This document shows positions 26,701 to 35,941 of a DNA stretch of 64,000 nucleotides, one piece after another; positions within the stretch are counted from its first letter, which is position 1, and each line of letters opens with the position of its first letter. Position numbers and translations under genes: made by a program. The notes below the pieces were generated by a model, which had not been told where the DNA came from, searched no databases, and saw only the letters and a list, made by a program, of their open reading frames with translations. Origin of the DNA: Streptomyces brevispora (GTDB lineage Bacteria; Actinomycetota; Actinomycetes; Streptomycetales; Streptomycetaceae); the NCBI RefSeq assembly GCF_007829885.1, contig NZ_VIWW01000003.1, positions 1-64,000 of the forward strand. Direction: 5' to 3'.

Positions 26701-26819
26701 CTGCGTCGGCCGAAACGCGGCCCGGAGTCCGGCCGGAACGCGGACGCCGTGGTTCCGGCCCGGCTCGCGGGGGAGGGGACCACGGCGGAATGCCGCTGAA
26801 CGACGCGTCGCACCGCAGG

Positions 26820-27146
26820 TCAGCGGTCGACGGCCTTGCGGAGCTGCTCCTTGTTCATGGTGGAGCGGCCCTCGACGTTCTTCTTCTTCGCTTCCTCGTA
26901 CAGCTGGTCCCTGGTACGGCCCTGCGCGCCCTTGTGCGAGCGTTCTCCGCCGCGCTGGGACGCCGACTTGGGGTCTTGCGTCGAGGTCTTGCTCGCGGTC
27001 TTCGACTCTCCGGAGCGCGCGCGTTCCTTGTTGACCGTGCGCGCCGCGATCTCCTTCGCGCGCTTGTCGGAGGCGCCGCGGTTCTCCGCGCTCTCCTTCA
27101 CGTGCTCGTACTGACGTTCGCGTTTGGGGCTGGAACCTGCCGGCAC
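26820..27146 (-). CDS. Plasmid-stabilisation-like protein with Rho-N/SAP-type end
   Basis: A 108-residue, very basic and hydrophilic protein. A long charged region (RERQYEHVKESAENRGASDK) leads to a C-terminal RTRDQLYEEAKKKNVEGRST then MNKEQLRKAVDR, a Rho-N/SAP-like helix-extended-helix unit typical of DNA-binding proteins often annotated in Streptomyces as plasmid stabilisation proteins. GTG 27146 is chosen because AGGAGGAGAT directly precedes it. No plasmid partition partner is nearby. Confidence 0.75.
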   Translation of the reverse strand: MPAGSSPKRERQYEHVKESAENRGASDKRAKEIAARTVNKERARSGESKTASKTSTQDPKSASQRGGERSHKGAQGRTRDQLYEEAKKKNVEGRSTMNKEQLRKAVDR

Positions 27147-27329
27147 GATCTCCTCCTGGTCTGCCTCATGTCCCCCTCGGCCCGTAGGACGCGGCCGGGG
27201 CCGCCGAGGGGGTGCGCTGTTTACGTACACCCCGGTTACCGCTGGGCCACCTCCGAAACATGGCACCGGCCGTCCGGTCACGCTTCCCGGGCCGCGCGCT
27301 CGGGTGATCCCGCGGTGCGGCTGCCGCCT

Positions 27330-27624
27330 TCCGCTGCCCCGTTGCGGGGGCATCACCGTCTGGCTCCGGGCCGCGGCGCTGGCCGAAGCCGCCGGGCTGC
27401 GGATCTCCGGCCACTGCGCGCCCCACGCCCACGCCCATGCCGCCGCGGCCGTGCCCAACCTCCGGCATCTGGAGTGGTTCCACGACCACGTGCGGATCGA
27501 GGAACTCTTCTTCGGCGGGACGCTCGACCCGGCCGACGGAGCTGTCCGCCCCGGCGGCCGTGGTGCCGCCGGCCTCGGACTGGCTTTCGGCCCGCGGGCC
27601 GTGGAACCCTACCGGATCCGGTGA
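27330..27624 (+). pseudogene. Enolase-superfamily (mandelate racemase type) C-terminal fragment
   Basis: The frame RCGGITVWLRAAALAEAAGL, then SGHCAPHAHAHAAAAVPNLR, LEWFHDHVRIEELFF and the GLGL tail, is the C-terminal end of the barrel of a mandelate-racemase/muconate-lactonising enzyme, including the catalytic-His region (GHCAPHAHAH). The N-terminal capping domain and most of the barrel are absent, and upstream sequence in the frame is unrelated. Remnant only. Confidence 0.65.
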
Positions 27625-27754
27625 CCGGCCGGATGAGCCGAGGAGCACCACACCCGCCCGCGACCGCCGGCGTCACCGCGCGCACCGGGCGCGAGCCCGC
27701 CGACCGCCGACGCCCGCCGGGCGCCGCGGCGGCCGTATCGGAAGGGAAGCAACA

Positions 27755-28273
27755 GTGACACAGACAGTCGTTATCACGCACCAGGGCAGCAACATCCGCG
27801 TGACTGCGGCCCAGATGCCGGCGGTCAACACCCCGCAGTTCTCGTGGGTGCTCTCCCGGCTGCAAAGACGGCCCCAGCCGGTCCCTCCGATCTACCAGCC
27901 GGAGGTCGCCGCGGCGGCCGTCGTCCACGCAGCGGATTACCCGGGGCGCAGGCAGTACGTCGTGGGGACGAGCACGATGGCCGCCCTGCTCGCCAACAAG
28001 ATCGCGCCCGGGCTGCTCGACCGGTATCTCGCCCGGACCGGCTACGACTCCCAGCAGGCGGCCGAGGTCGCGGACGAGGGGCGCCGCACCAATCTCTGGC
28101 GTCCGGTGGACGACGACGCCGATCACGGGGCGCACGGCTCCTTCGACGAGGAATCGCGTCGGCATGACCCCCAACTGTGGGCCTCCCGGCACCCCGCCCT
28201 CGCCGCCGCCCTGGCGGCAGGTGGCGTGTCGGCTCTCACGGCGCTGGGAGCGCGGGTCCGCAAGAGGCGGTGA
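27755..28273 (+). pseudogene. SDR with large internal deletion
   Basis: 172 residues. The first eight (TQTVVIT after the GTG) are the very start of an SDR, but the next residue is already equivalent to about position 173: QGSNIRVTAAQMPAVNTPQF. By comparison with the paralogue at 40233 (MPETVVITGASAGIG ... MHQGSNVRVTLAQMPAVNTP) about 165 codons, covering the cofactor-binding glycines and the YxxxK site, have been removed in frame. The C-terminal tail to RKRR is intact. The protein could be made but cannot be an active SDR. Confidence 0.8.
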
Positions 28274-28389
28274 TGCCCGCCGTCGGGCCGCCGCACCTCG
28301 ACCGGGCAGCTCGGGCCGTTCCCTGACAAGTTTTTGGCTCACATGGCAACTAGCATGAATATGTGCTGGAGAGCCGAATGGAGGGCGTC

Positions 28390-28545
28390 ATGATCGTTCT
28401 AGGCGCCATTTTGCTCATCATCGGATTGATCACCGGGATTTCAGTCCTCTGGACCATCGGAATCATTCTGCTGGTCATCGGGGCCGTTCTCTGGGTGCTC
28501 GGAGCCGTAGGCCATGCCGTGGGCGGCCGTCGGCATTACTGGTAG
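28390..28545 (+). CDS. DUF6131-type small membrane protein
   Basis: 51 residues. Two adjacent hydrophobic segments (ILLIIGLITGI and WTIGIILLVIGAVLWVLG) are followed by a basic tail GGRRHYW, which is the conserved end of this family. The ATG at 28390 is chosen over 28363/28378 because GGAGGGCGTC immediately precedes it. It is a probable two-helix inner-membrane protein; function unknown. Preceded by a locally AT-rich stretch (28328-28370) that is a likely promoter. Confidence 0.8.
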   Translation: MIVLGAILLIIGLITGISVLWTIGIILLVIGAVLWVLGAVGHAVGGRRHYW

Positions 28546-29156
28546 CTGTCACGCAGGTCGCCGCCCCGGGAGAGCGCCAACGAAATGCACGGCTGCGGAT
28601 TTTCCGTTCGAGCATGAGAATGGTCGCGTCGTCACGGAGTCAGGTGTTTTCCGACAGGTAATAGATGAGCCGTCGCAACGTCCCCGGTGCGAGTTCTCCC
28701 GCGCTGCGGCGCGTACGGCGTTTCACGCATGCGCGAGGCGACCGAGTTCGCACCGCTGTGCACATGAGGACGCGGTCGCTCTCGTGCACCTGACGGGGCC
28801 GGAGGCGAGGCGGAGAGAAACCCCCAGGGGCCGGCCTCTCTTTCCCTCGCGCGTAGCGCGGCGAGTGCCAGTCCGGGCGCGGCGCAGCAGTACCGGGTCC
28901 GCCACCGGGCACCTGCACCCCCACCGTCCCCCGTCGCTCCGCGGACCCGTCGCCCGTCCGCCGGGCGACGGGTCCGCCCCCTCGGTAGCGTGGTGTGGGC
29001 GGCGGCCCGCCCGCGTATGAGCCGGACCGCCGTTCCACCGCGGCCCCGGCGGGGCTTGGCGCGCGCACTCCCGGGTACGGGAATGCCCTGAGGGAACGAC
29101 GCCCTGCGCACTGGGTACGGCGGCGGCGTTTCCCACGGACTTCCGAGGAGGGATTC
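28546..29156. other. Gene-free stretch with strong hairpin
   Basis: 611 bp with no credible gene. The only clear structure is a perfect 16-bp inverted repeat with a 5-nt loop at 28941-28977 (arm GCGGACCCGTCGCCCG). It is 400 bp past the DUF6131 gene and 180 bp before the next start, so it may be a terminator of a lost gene or of leader transcription. Confidence 0.45.
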
Positions 29157-30119
29157 ATGAGCGGCGTGCAGGACGGACCTCCGCTTCCGCGGAGCCGGGG
29201 CGACCTGTCGGCGGGCGTCCTCGCCCATCTGCGCGGGACCGGGAAGCTGCCGGCCGTGCGGTCGGCGACCGGCGCCGACCCCTATGGCGATGACCTGCAG
29301 CTGGCGTTGTACATCTGCTACGAGCTCCACTACCGCGGCTTCGCGGAGGTGGACCCGGCGAGCGAGTGGGACCCGGCACTGCTGGAGGTTCGCGGCGCTC
29401 TCGAGCGGCGCTTCGAGTCGGCGTTGAGAGCGGATGTGCCCGCCACGGCAGGTATGGCCGAGGTACTGGAAGACCTGCTGGTGGAACCGGTCCAGGGGAC
29501 AGGGCTGTCCTACGTGCTCCGGGAGCGGGGCGATCTCGGCACGCTCCGTTCCTACGCGGTTCAGCGGTCCCTCTACCACTTGAAGGAAGCGGACCCGCAC
29601 GCCTGGGTGCTGCCCCGGCTCAGCGGCCGCGCCAAGGCGGGCATGGCGGCGGTCGAGTACGACGAGTTCGGCGCCGGACGGCCGGAACAGGTGCATGCCC
29701 AACTGTTCGCCGATCTCATGACCGACCTGGGGCTGGAGACGGCGTACGGCCACTATCTGGACGACGGGCACGCCGAGATGCTGGCCCTGGTCAACCTGAT
29801 GTCGCTGTTCGGCCTGCACCGCCGGCTGCGCGGCGCTCTGGTCGGGCATTTCGCAGCGGTGGAGATCACCTCGTCGCCCGCCTCACGGCGTCTGGCCGAG
29901 GCGATGAAGCGCGCCGGGGCCGGGCCCGCAGCGGAGTTCTTCTACACCGAACACGTTGAGGCGGACGCGGTGCACGAACAGGTGGTGCGCCACGACGTCG
30001 TCCGCGGACTGCTGGACGACGAGCCGCACCTGGAGCCGGACGTGGTGTTCGGGATCAACGCGACCGGCTTCCTGGAGGACCGCATCGGGGACCGGATGCT
30101 CGCCGAGTGGCGCCACTGA
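29157..30119 (+). CDS. Haem-oxygenase-like iron-containing redox enzyme family protein
   Basis: A 320-residue all-helical protein of the haem-oxygenase-like di-iron oxidase (HDO) type. Candidate metal ligands occur in the usual helices: AAVEYDEFGAGRPEQVHAQL (Glu and His), and FYTEHVEADAVHEQVVRHD (His, Glu, His) near the C-terminus. Members catalyse varied oxidations of fatty acids or amino-acid-derived substrates; this one is unassigned. GAGGAGGG precedes the ATG. It is followed closely by a PAS/GAF remnant and is probably monocistronic. Confidence 0.78.
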   Translation: MSGVQDGPPLPRSRGDLSAGVLAHLRGTGKLPAVRSATGADPYGDDLQLALYICYELHYRGFAEVDPASEWDPALLEVRGALERRFESALRADVPATAGMAEVLEDLLVEPVQGTGLSYVLRERGDLGTLRSYAVQRSLYHLKEADPHAWVLPRLSGRAKAGMAAVEYDEFGAGRPEQVHAQLFADLMTDLGLETAYGHYLDDGHAEMLALVNLMSLFGLHRRLRGALVGHFAAVEITSSPASRRLAEAMKRAGAGPAAEFFYTEHVEADAVHEQVVRHDVVRGLLDDEPHLEPDVVFGINATGFLEDRIGDRMLAEWRH

Positions 30120-30182
30120 CGCGCACGGGGCCGCCTTCTCAGGCGTCCTCCGCGCAGACCCGGTACGCGGCCGGCCGGCCGA

Positions 30183-30980
30183 TGAGCGGGTTCCTCCGCC
30201 CCGGCGACAGACCCGCTCTGCGCAGCCAGACCGCCGCCTTGGCCCGGGGAGAGAGCAGCCGCAGCCTCGCGGCGCATCTCGCGCAGCGCACGGACAGCCG
30301 GGCGCGCGTCACTCTCAGTGAGGCGTACCTGCCCGGCGAGAGCGAGCCGGCCGTCCTGGTGGTCATGTGGCCGACGTCCGACCACGTGTGGTCCCCGGCC
30401 GACGGGCCCGCCCCGGCGACCGCGGCGAGCGCCTCCGTCGCGGCACGGGAGGCTACCCTCACGGATCTGCTGGACCGCACGAGCGGCATCGTGCTCAGGG
30501 CGGAGGCGGAGGGGCCTGTCACCGCGCTCGGTGCCGCAGCGAGCGCGGTCCGGGAAGAACTCGCGGACTGGGCGGTCCTGGATCTCGTGCAGGACGGGGT
30601 GCTGACCCGTCACGTCGTCAGCGGCTCCGAGGAGACCGACGCCCCCGGGCTGGAGAAGGAGATCGCCCAGCAGGACCCGACGGCCTGCCCGGTCGTCGTC
30701 GAGGTCGTGGGCGCCGCTTCAGCCGTCCTGGACGGTCTGGCGGAAGGCGGGGCGTTTCGGCCTCGGCAGCGGGGGAGCGTCGCTGATGGGACGAGCCGAT
30801 GTGGGCTCCCTGCTGAGCGTCGCGCTCACCACGGCGGTCGGCGAACCACCCGCGCGAGGCGCCGTCACACTTCTGCGCACGGGGGTGCGGCCGTCGTTCT
30901 CCCTGGCAGAGGCCAGGTGTGTGGAGAGGATCGCAGGGCACATGGCCATCGTGGCAGAGCGGAACGCCGAGCCGGCTTGA
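30183..30980 (+). pseudogene. PAS/GAF sensory protein, frameshifted
   Basis: The frame MSGFLRPGDRPALRSQTAAL ... TLTDLLDRTSGIVLRAEAEG ... VLDLVQDGVLTRHVVSGSEE has the look of an actinobacterial PAS/GAF signal protein. At about 30755 the logical continuation FGLGSGGASLMGRADVGSLL and VALTTAVGEPPARGAVTLLR lies in another frame and ends at TGA 30978-30980. A single indel in a G-rich run explains this. No output domain (kinase, phosphatase or ANTAR) is attached. Could be a sequencing error. Confidence 0.5.
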
Positions 30981-31138
30981 GGACCGGGCCCGCCACAGGT
31001 CGTGATGCGGCGTCCTCCGGGATGCGGGATTCTTGAGAAGTCTGCCGACCGGCTCGAGGCCGTCGAGCCGGGAAGGGCCGCAGCAGCGGATGACCCGACG
31101 GGCACGGCCTCGGCGAGAGGGACGCGAAAGGGGCCGGA

Positions 31139-31819
31139 ATGACGACGGAGACAGCGGAGCGGGACGGTGCCGTCCTGGTGATTCCCCCGGGCGTGTACGC
31201 CCCCCAGTCCGACACCCGCCTCTTGTTGCGCGCCCTGGACCGGGAAGACATCGGGCCCGGCACGGAGGTCCTCGACGTATGCACCGGGAGTGGGGTGCTG
31301 GCGGTGACGGCAGCTCGGAGGGGCGCGAGAGTCACGGCCGTGGACGTGTCCAGACGGGCCGTGGCCACGGCCCGTGTCAATACGCTGCTGAACCGTCGCC
31401 GGGTCAGGGTGCGCCGCCGCGACCTGGCTGCCGCGATGGGGGAGCGTGCCTGGGACCTGGTCCTGTGTAACCCGCCCTATGTGCCGTCGCCCGAAGCCCG
31501 GGTGCCGGACCGGGGAGCCCGCCGGGCCTGGGACGCCGGACTCGACGGCCGCGCGGTCGTGGACCGGGTCTGCGACAACGCGCCGGCTGCGCTCAAGCCC
31601 CGGGGAGTGCTCCTGCTGGTGCACTCCGGGCTCTGCGATCCGGACCTCACCGTCAGCCGTCTGGAGCGGGCGGGTCTCGACGCCGCGGTGGCCGCGAGGA
31701 CGCGGGTTCCGCTCGGCCCGGTGCTCCTTTCGCGCCGTGCCTGGCTGAGCGAGCGCGCCCTCGTCGGTCCGTACGACCCCTGCGAGGAACTGGTGGTCAT
31801 CCGTGCCCAGCGAGCGTGA
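31139..31819 (+). CDS. HemK2/MTQ2-type protein methyltransferase
   Basis: A 226-residue SAM-dependent methyltransferase. Motif I is VLDVCTGSGVLAVTAAR, the acidic residue TAVDVSRRA follows, and the amide-methylation motif NPPYVP marks the HemK/PrmC/MTQ2 group that methylates glutamine in release factors or related proteins. The protein lacks the N-terminal helical domain of PrmC, like MTQ2. Its end overlaps the CDGSH gene by 17 bp and the GCS2-type ligase follows, a three-gene run. Confidence 0.85.
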   Translation: MTTETAERDGAVLVIPPGVYAPQSDTRLLLRALDREDIGPGTEVLDVCTGSGVLAVTAARRGARVTAVDVSRRAVATARVNTLLNRRRVRVRRRDLAAAMGERAWDLVLCNPPYVPSPEARVPDRGARRAWDAGLDGRAVVDRVCDNAPAALKPRGVLLLVHSGLCDPDLTVSRLERAGLDAAVAARTRVPLGPVLLSRRAWLSERALVGPYDPCEELVVIRAQRA

Positions 31820-32036
31820 ACCCCGCCAACCCGTACGTGTCCGTCTCGACGAAGGCGGCCCCCTGCTGGTGGAGGGGCCGGTCGAGGTGACGATGCCCGA
31901 CGGAACCACCGTGTTCTCCGAACGCTTCGTGGCGGCGATCTGCGTGTGCCGGCGAAGCCGGACCCAACCCTGGTGCGATACCAGCCACCGGCGCCACAGC
32001 CGGGCCCGTGCCGCGAGGCCGCACGCACCCGAGTAG
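31803..32036 (+). CDS. CDGSH iron-sulfur domain protein
   Basis: 77 residues. The C-x-C-x2-(S/T)-x3-P-x-C-D-x2-H cluster motif is complete: CVCRRSRTQPWCDTSH, giving the three Cys and one His that ligate a redox-active [2Fe-2S] cluster. The N-terminal half forms the beta-cradle strands (LLVEGPVEVTMPDGTT). The GTG start lies 17 bp inside the methyltransferase gene, so translation is coupled. Probable electron-transfer or redox-sensing protein. Confidence 0.9.
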   Translation: MPSEREPRQPVRVRLDEGGPLLVEGPVEVTMPDGTTVFSERFVAAICVCRRSRTQPWCDTSHRRHSRARAARPHAPE

Positions 32037-32067
32037 GGCGCCGTTCCGACGAAGACAGAGGGGAACG

Positions 32068-33159
32068 ATGGCAAGGACCGTCGGCGTCGAAGAAGAACTC
32101 CTACTTGTCGACGCGCGCAGCGGCGAACCACAGGCGCTCTCGTCAGCGGTGCTGGCCCTGGCGGAGCGCCGGACCGGAAAAGATTCCGTATTCGAACCCG
32201 AACTCCACCACCAGCAGCTGGAATTCGCCACCGAGCCACGCGCGGACATGACCGAACTGGCGGAGGAGATCCTGCGCTGGCGCGCCGAGGCGGCGGCGAG
32301 CGCAGCGGACTTCGGGGCGTCCGTGGCGGCGTTGGCCACCTCGCCCCTGCCGGTGAAACCGGTCATCGGGGAGGGCGAACGCTATAGCTGGCTGGCCCGG
32401 CGATTCGGACTCACCGCACGGGAGCAACTGACCTGCGGCTGCCACGTCCACGTCTCGGTCGCCTCCGACGAGGAGGGGGTCGCCGTACTGGACCGCATCC
32501 GCCCCTGGCTCCCGGTCCTGCTGGCGCTCACCTCGAACTCTCCCTACTGGCAGGGACAGGACACCTCGTACAGCAGCTACCGCAGCAGGGTGTGGAGCCG
32601 CTGGCCCTCGGCGGGCCCCGTGGAGGTGTTCGGCTCCGCGGAGAGCTACCACCGGCAGGCGGACGCGCTCATCGACACCGGCGTCCTGCGCGACAAGGGC
32701 ATGATCTATTTCGACGCGCGGCTCTCGTATTGCTACCCCACCGTGGAGATAAGGGTGGCGGACGTGTGCCTGGACCCCGCCGACACCGTGTTGCTGGCCA
32801 CCCTGGTGCGCGGGCTGGTCGAGACGGCGGCCCGCAGCTGGCGAGCCGGTGAGCCGCCGGACGCGCTGCCGGTGAGTCTTCTCCGGATGGCGGCCTGGCA
32901 AGCGGGCCGCTCGGGACTGGAGGGCAGCCTGCTGCATCCCCTGACCATGAAGCCGGCGCCGGCCGAAGACGTTCTGAACGTCCTGCTGGCACATGTCAGA
33001 GGGGCCCTGGAGGACAGCGGGGACCTCGCGTCGGCGGAGAGCGCCCTCAGAGCGGTGACGTCGCGCGGTCCGGGGGCCCGGGTCCAGCGCAGGCTGCTGG
33101 CGGAGACCGGCAGCCTGCGCACGACCGTCGCCGAGTGCGTGGCGAGGAGCCGGGGATAG
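32068..33159 (+). CDS. Glutamate-cysteine ligase family 2 (YbdK-type carboxylate-amine ligase)
   Basis: 363 residues, the normal YbdK length. GVEEELLLVDARSG begins the family, followed by HHQQLEFATEP, the CGCHVHVSVASDEEGV active-site segment, SNSPYWQGQDTSYSSYRSRV and PTVEIRVADVCLDPADTV. The enzyme joins the gamma-carboxylate of glutamate to an amine using ATP; in actinomycetes the natural acceptor of many members is unknown. The start at 32068 follows GAGGGG. It lies 31 bp after the CDGSH gene. Confidence 0.9.
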   Translation: MARTVGVEEELLLVDARSGEPQALSSAVLALAERRTGKDSVFEPELHHQQLEFATEPRADMTELAEEILRWRAEAAASAADFGASVAALATSPLPVKPVIGEGERYSWLARRFGLTAREQLTCGCHVHVSVASDEEGVAVLDRIRPWLPVLLALTSNSPYWQGQDTSYSSYRSRVWSRWPSAGPVEVFGSAESYHRQADALIDTGVLRDKGMIYFDARLSYCYPTVEIRVADVCLDPADTVLLATLVRGLVETAARSWRAGEPPDALPVSLLRMAAWQAGRSGLEGSLLHPLTMKPAPAEDVLNVLLAHVRGALEDSGDLASAESALRAVTSRGPGARVQRRLLAETGSLRTTVAECVARSRG

Positions 33160-33247
33160 GAGGACGGCCGGGTACGGGACCTTCAAGGGCCTCCGTGTTT
33201 CCTCCGCTCTTCGCCGGCTCCCCGCGCTCCGTACGTTCGGGGCCCCG

Positions 33248-33437
33248 TCAGACCACGCCCTGCAGGGCCACTCGTCGTACCTCGCCACAGCACCGGCTGA
33301 TCAGCCGGGACACGTGCATCTGCGAGATGCCGAGCGTCTCGGCGATGCCGTCCTGCGTCATGTCGCGGAAGAACCGCAAGTACAGGATGGTGCGTTCCCC
33401 CTTCGGCAGACGCCGCAGCGCCGGCTTCACCGTCCAC
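33248..33437 (-). pseudogene. Sigma-B/F-type sigma factor, region 4 fragment
   Basis: About 60 residues: VKPALRRLPKGERTILYLRF followed by DMTQDGIAETLGISQMHVSR, which is sigma-70 region 4 of the stress/sporulation sigma factors (SigB/F/G group), with the promoter -35-binding HTH intact. Regions 1-3 are missing and no start is present. Remnant at the end of the GCS2 gene, convergent with it. Confidence 0.75.
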
Positions 33438-33578
33438 GGACGCCGAAGGCGGGAGACCGTCACTGCAGTCCTCGCACGTAGTCGGTAGCGATGAGGCACT
33501 CTCCCTTCGGGAGTCTGCCTCGACAGGCGACACGCCAGGCCGGAGCGGGGCCGGAGCGGACTGCCTCCGCCGGCCGGC

Positions 33579-34196
33579 ATGCGCGCCCGGTCCTTCCGCG
33601 GGCCCGGCCCCACGCCTGAGCGCTCGCAGGCACAGTGGCCGGATGCCACCATCGAATGCACGGGACGTACGGCGCTGATCGTCATCGACATGATCAACAA
33701 CTACCGGCACGAGGACGCTGAACAGGTCCTTCCCGATGTGGAGCGCACGGTCCCTGTGATCGCCCGGCTGCTGGAGGCGGCCCGCGCACAGGACGCCCCG
33801 GTCATCTACGCCAACGACAACTTCGGGGAGTGGCGGTCCCACCACGGGGAAATCGTGGAGATGGCCACGGCCGGCGCCCGGCCGGATCTGGTCGAGCCCC
33901 TCCTGCCGGACGAGAACTCGCTGTTCGTGGTGAAGGCCAGGCACTCGATCTTCTACGAGACGCCCCTCCCGTCTCTGCTCCGTCAGCTGGGCGTCGGTCA
34001 CCTGGTGCTCTGCGGCCAGGTGACGGAGCAGTGCATGCTCTACTCGGTGCTGGACGCGCACATCCGGCATCTGGACCTTACGATTCCGGAGGACGGTGTC
34101 GCTCACATCCACGAGGACCTCGCCCGTGCCGGGCTGCGGATGATGGAGCGCAACATGGGCGCCGATGTCCGCCGTGCCGAGTCGGTCGCCTTCTGA
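33579..34196 (+). CDS. Isochorismatase-family cysteine hydrolase
   Basis: A 205-residue cysteine hydrolase. The catalytic triad is visible: Asp in ALIVIDMINNY, Lys in VVKARHSIFYET and Cys in CGQVTEQCMLYS. The order and the conserved cis-peptide segment before the Cys (LVLCGQVTEQC) fit nicotinamidase/isochorismatase-like enzymes. The start is uncertain because the first about 28 residues lack homology, but no better codon is apparent. Upstream is the sigma-factor fragment and downstream a HAD gene 85 bp away on the same strand. Confidence 0.82.
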   Translation: MRARSFRGPGPTPERSQAQWPDATIECTGRTALIVIDMINNYRHEDAEQVLPDVERTVPVIARLLEAARAQDAPVIYANDNFGEWRSHHGEIVEMATAGARPDLVEPLLPDENSLFVVKARHSIFYETPLPSLLRQLGVGHLVLCGQVTEQCMLYSVLDAHIRHLDLTIPEDGVAHIHEDLARAGLRMMERNMGADVRRAESVAF

Positions 34197-34281
34197 TCCG
34201 ACGTCCCCCACCGCCGCACCGGGGCACGGAGCGCCAGCCCCTGTCTCCCGGTGTCCCGGCGTCCGACCGGAAGGAACCGAT

Positions 34282-34956
34282 ATGACCCGCGCGGCTCTGT
34301 TCGATGTGGACGGAACACTCGTGGACACCAATTACCTCCACGTCTGCGCCTGGTGGGAGGCGTTCCGCCAAGCGGGACACTCCGTGCCGATGAGCGCCGT
34401 GCACCGGGCGATCGGTCTCGGATCGGACGACCTGATCGAGCATCTCCTCGGGGCCGGCCGGGACCGGGACCAGGACGCGGTCATCAGCGGCGCCCATTCC
34501 GCGCTCTACGCGACCTTCTTCGACCGCCTTCCCGCGCTGAACGGTGCGGCTGATCTCCTGCGCACGCTGGCGGCACGGGGGTGGACGGTGGTTCTGGCCA
34601 CCTCGGCGAGCGGTCCGGAACTGCAGGCACTGCGCAAGGCCCTCGATGCCGACGACGCCATCCACGACACGGCCAGCTCCGACGATGTGAGCGAGGGCAA
34701 ACCCGCTCCGGAGCCGATCCGCCACGCGATGGAGCTCGCCGGCGGGACCAGCGACGAGACGGTGTACGTGGGCGACTCCGTCTGGGACATGAAGGCCGCG
34801 ACCGGCGCGTCGGTCACCGCGGTGGCGCTCCTTTCGGGCGGCATTCCCCGCGAGGACCTGGTGGGTGCAGGGGCTGCCGAGGTGTACCGGGACCCGGCCG
34901 ACCTGCTGGCGCACCTGGACACCGGTGTCTTCGCCCGCATCGGAGCGGCCGGCTGA
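34282..34956 (+). CDS. HAD-IA family hydrolase
   Basis: 224 residues. Motif I is ALFDVDGTLVDTNYLH, the cap with AIGLGSDDLIEHLLG follows, motif II is VVLATSASGPEL, the Lys lies in EGKPAPEPI and motif IV is YVGDSVWDMKAA. This resembles phosphoglycolate-phosphatase-like HADs common beside stress genes in Streptomyces. GGAAGGAA precedes the ATG. It is likely co-transcribed with the isochorismatase-family gene. Confidence 0.88.
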   Translation: MTRAALFDVDGTLVDTNYLHVCAWWEAFRQAGHSVPMSAVHRAIGLGSDDLIEHLLGAGRDRDQDAVISGAHSALYATFFDRLPALNGAADLLRTLAARGWTVVLATSASGPELQALRKALDADDAIHDTASSDDVSEGKPAPEPIRHAMELAGGTSDETVYVGDSVWDMKAATGASVTAVALLSGGIPREDLVGAGAAEVYRDPADLLAHLDTGVFARIGAAG

Positions 34957-35092
34957 GCGTCGGCGGACACTCCTGCCCGCGAAGCGGCCCGGTCACGTTC
35001 CGCCCTGCGGAGTGAGCCGGTACGTTCGTCCGCTGCGGACCAGGGAACCCGGGTCCGGGAGAGTGGTCCACGTCGACGGTGAAGGACGGCTG

Positions 35093-35875
35093 ATGTCTGC
35101 TGCGGAGCATGTGGTGCCGGCGCCGGGAATCCCGTGCTGGGTCAACTTGATGGTCGGCGACCTGCGGGCGGCCCAGGCCTTCTACGCGGCAGTGCTCGGC
35201 TGGGAGTTCCGGACGAGTTCCCTGGGCAGCGGTTTCCTGGTGGCATCGGTCGGCGGCCGGCCGGTGGCGGGCATCGGCGAGCGGCGGCCGGGCCTGGCCC
35301 CGCCCTCGGTGTGGACACCGTACTTCGCCGTGCGGGACGCCACGGTGACGGCCGCCCGGCTCCGGGAACGCGGAGCCACCCTGGCCGTGGGCCCGGTGGC
35401 CCTGGGCGAGGGGCGTGCGGGACTGGCCGCCGACCGGGACGGGGCGGCGTTCGGATTCTGGGAAGGCCCCGGCCTGGCCTGGTCGGTGGGAGCGGAGAGC
35501 GCCCCCACACGGCTGGACCTCCAGACCCGGGACGTGTTCGATGCCGCGGTCTTCTACGGAGAGGTCTTCGGCTGGGCCGACGAGCCGGGCATCGACGTGG
35601 CGTACCGGCGAGATCACGTCCTGGTCGAGCGGGACGGACGGACGGCCCTGTCCCTGCGCGGCGGCGGCGTACAGACGTCCGCGGAGCCGCAGAGCAGACC
35701 GCGCTGGCTGGTCAACTTCGCCGTGGACGACGTGGAAAGGGCCGTGGCCACCGCCACCGGGGCCGGGGGCGGCAAACCTCAGCTGCCGGCCTCCGCCTGG
35801 TCGCCCGACGGATTCTCACGCGTCCTTCAGGATCCGGGCGGAGGACTGTTCACCCTCACGCAGCGCGGCACCTGA
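35093..35875 (+). CDS. Two-domain VOC family protein
   Basis: A 260-residue protein of two fused VOC modules: 10-130 (CWVNLMVGDLRAAQAFYAAV ... AAFGFWEG) and 140-258 (LDLQTRDVFDAAVFYGEVFG ... FSRVLQDPGGGLFTLTQ). Such doubles occur as bleomycin-resistance-like binding proteins or as dioxygenase/glyoxalase relatives. Metal-site residues are not all conserved, so binding or hydrolytic roles are both possible. GAAGGACGG precedes the start. It ends at a shared terminator. Confidence 0.85.
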   Translation: MSAAEHVVPAPGIPCWVNLMVGDLRAAQAFYAAVLGWEFRTSSLGSGFLVASVGGRPVAGIGERRPGLAPPSVWTPYFAVRDATVTAARLRERGATLAVGPVALGEGRAGLAADRDGAAFGFWEGPGLAWSVGAESAPTRLDLQTRDVFDAAVFYGEVFGWADEPGIDVAYRRDHVLVERDGRTALSLRGGGVQTSAEPQSRPRWLVNFAVDDVERAVATATGAGGGKPQLPASAWSPDGFSRVLQDPGGGLFTLTQRGT

Positions 35876-35901
35876 CGGCCGGTCCGACGGCTGGCGGCGC
35901 A

Positions 35902-35925
35902 GCACCGGCCTTCGGAGGCCGGTGC
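35902..35925. terminator. Bidirectional terminator
   Basis: 10-bp perfect stem GCACCGGCCT / AGGCCGGTGC closed by a TCGG tetraloop. It lies between the convergent VOC gene and P450 remnant. Confidence 0.8.
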
Positions 35926-35941
35926 GCGTCACGTCCGCTTC

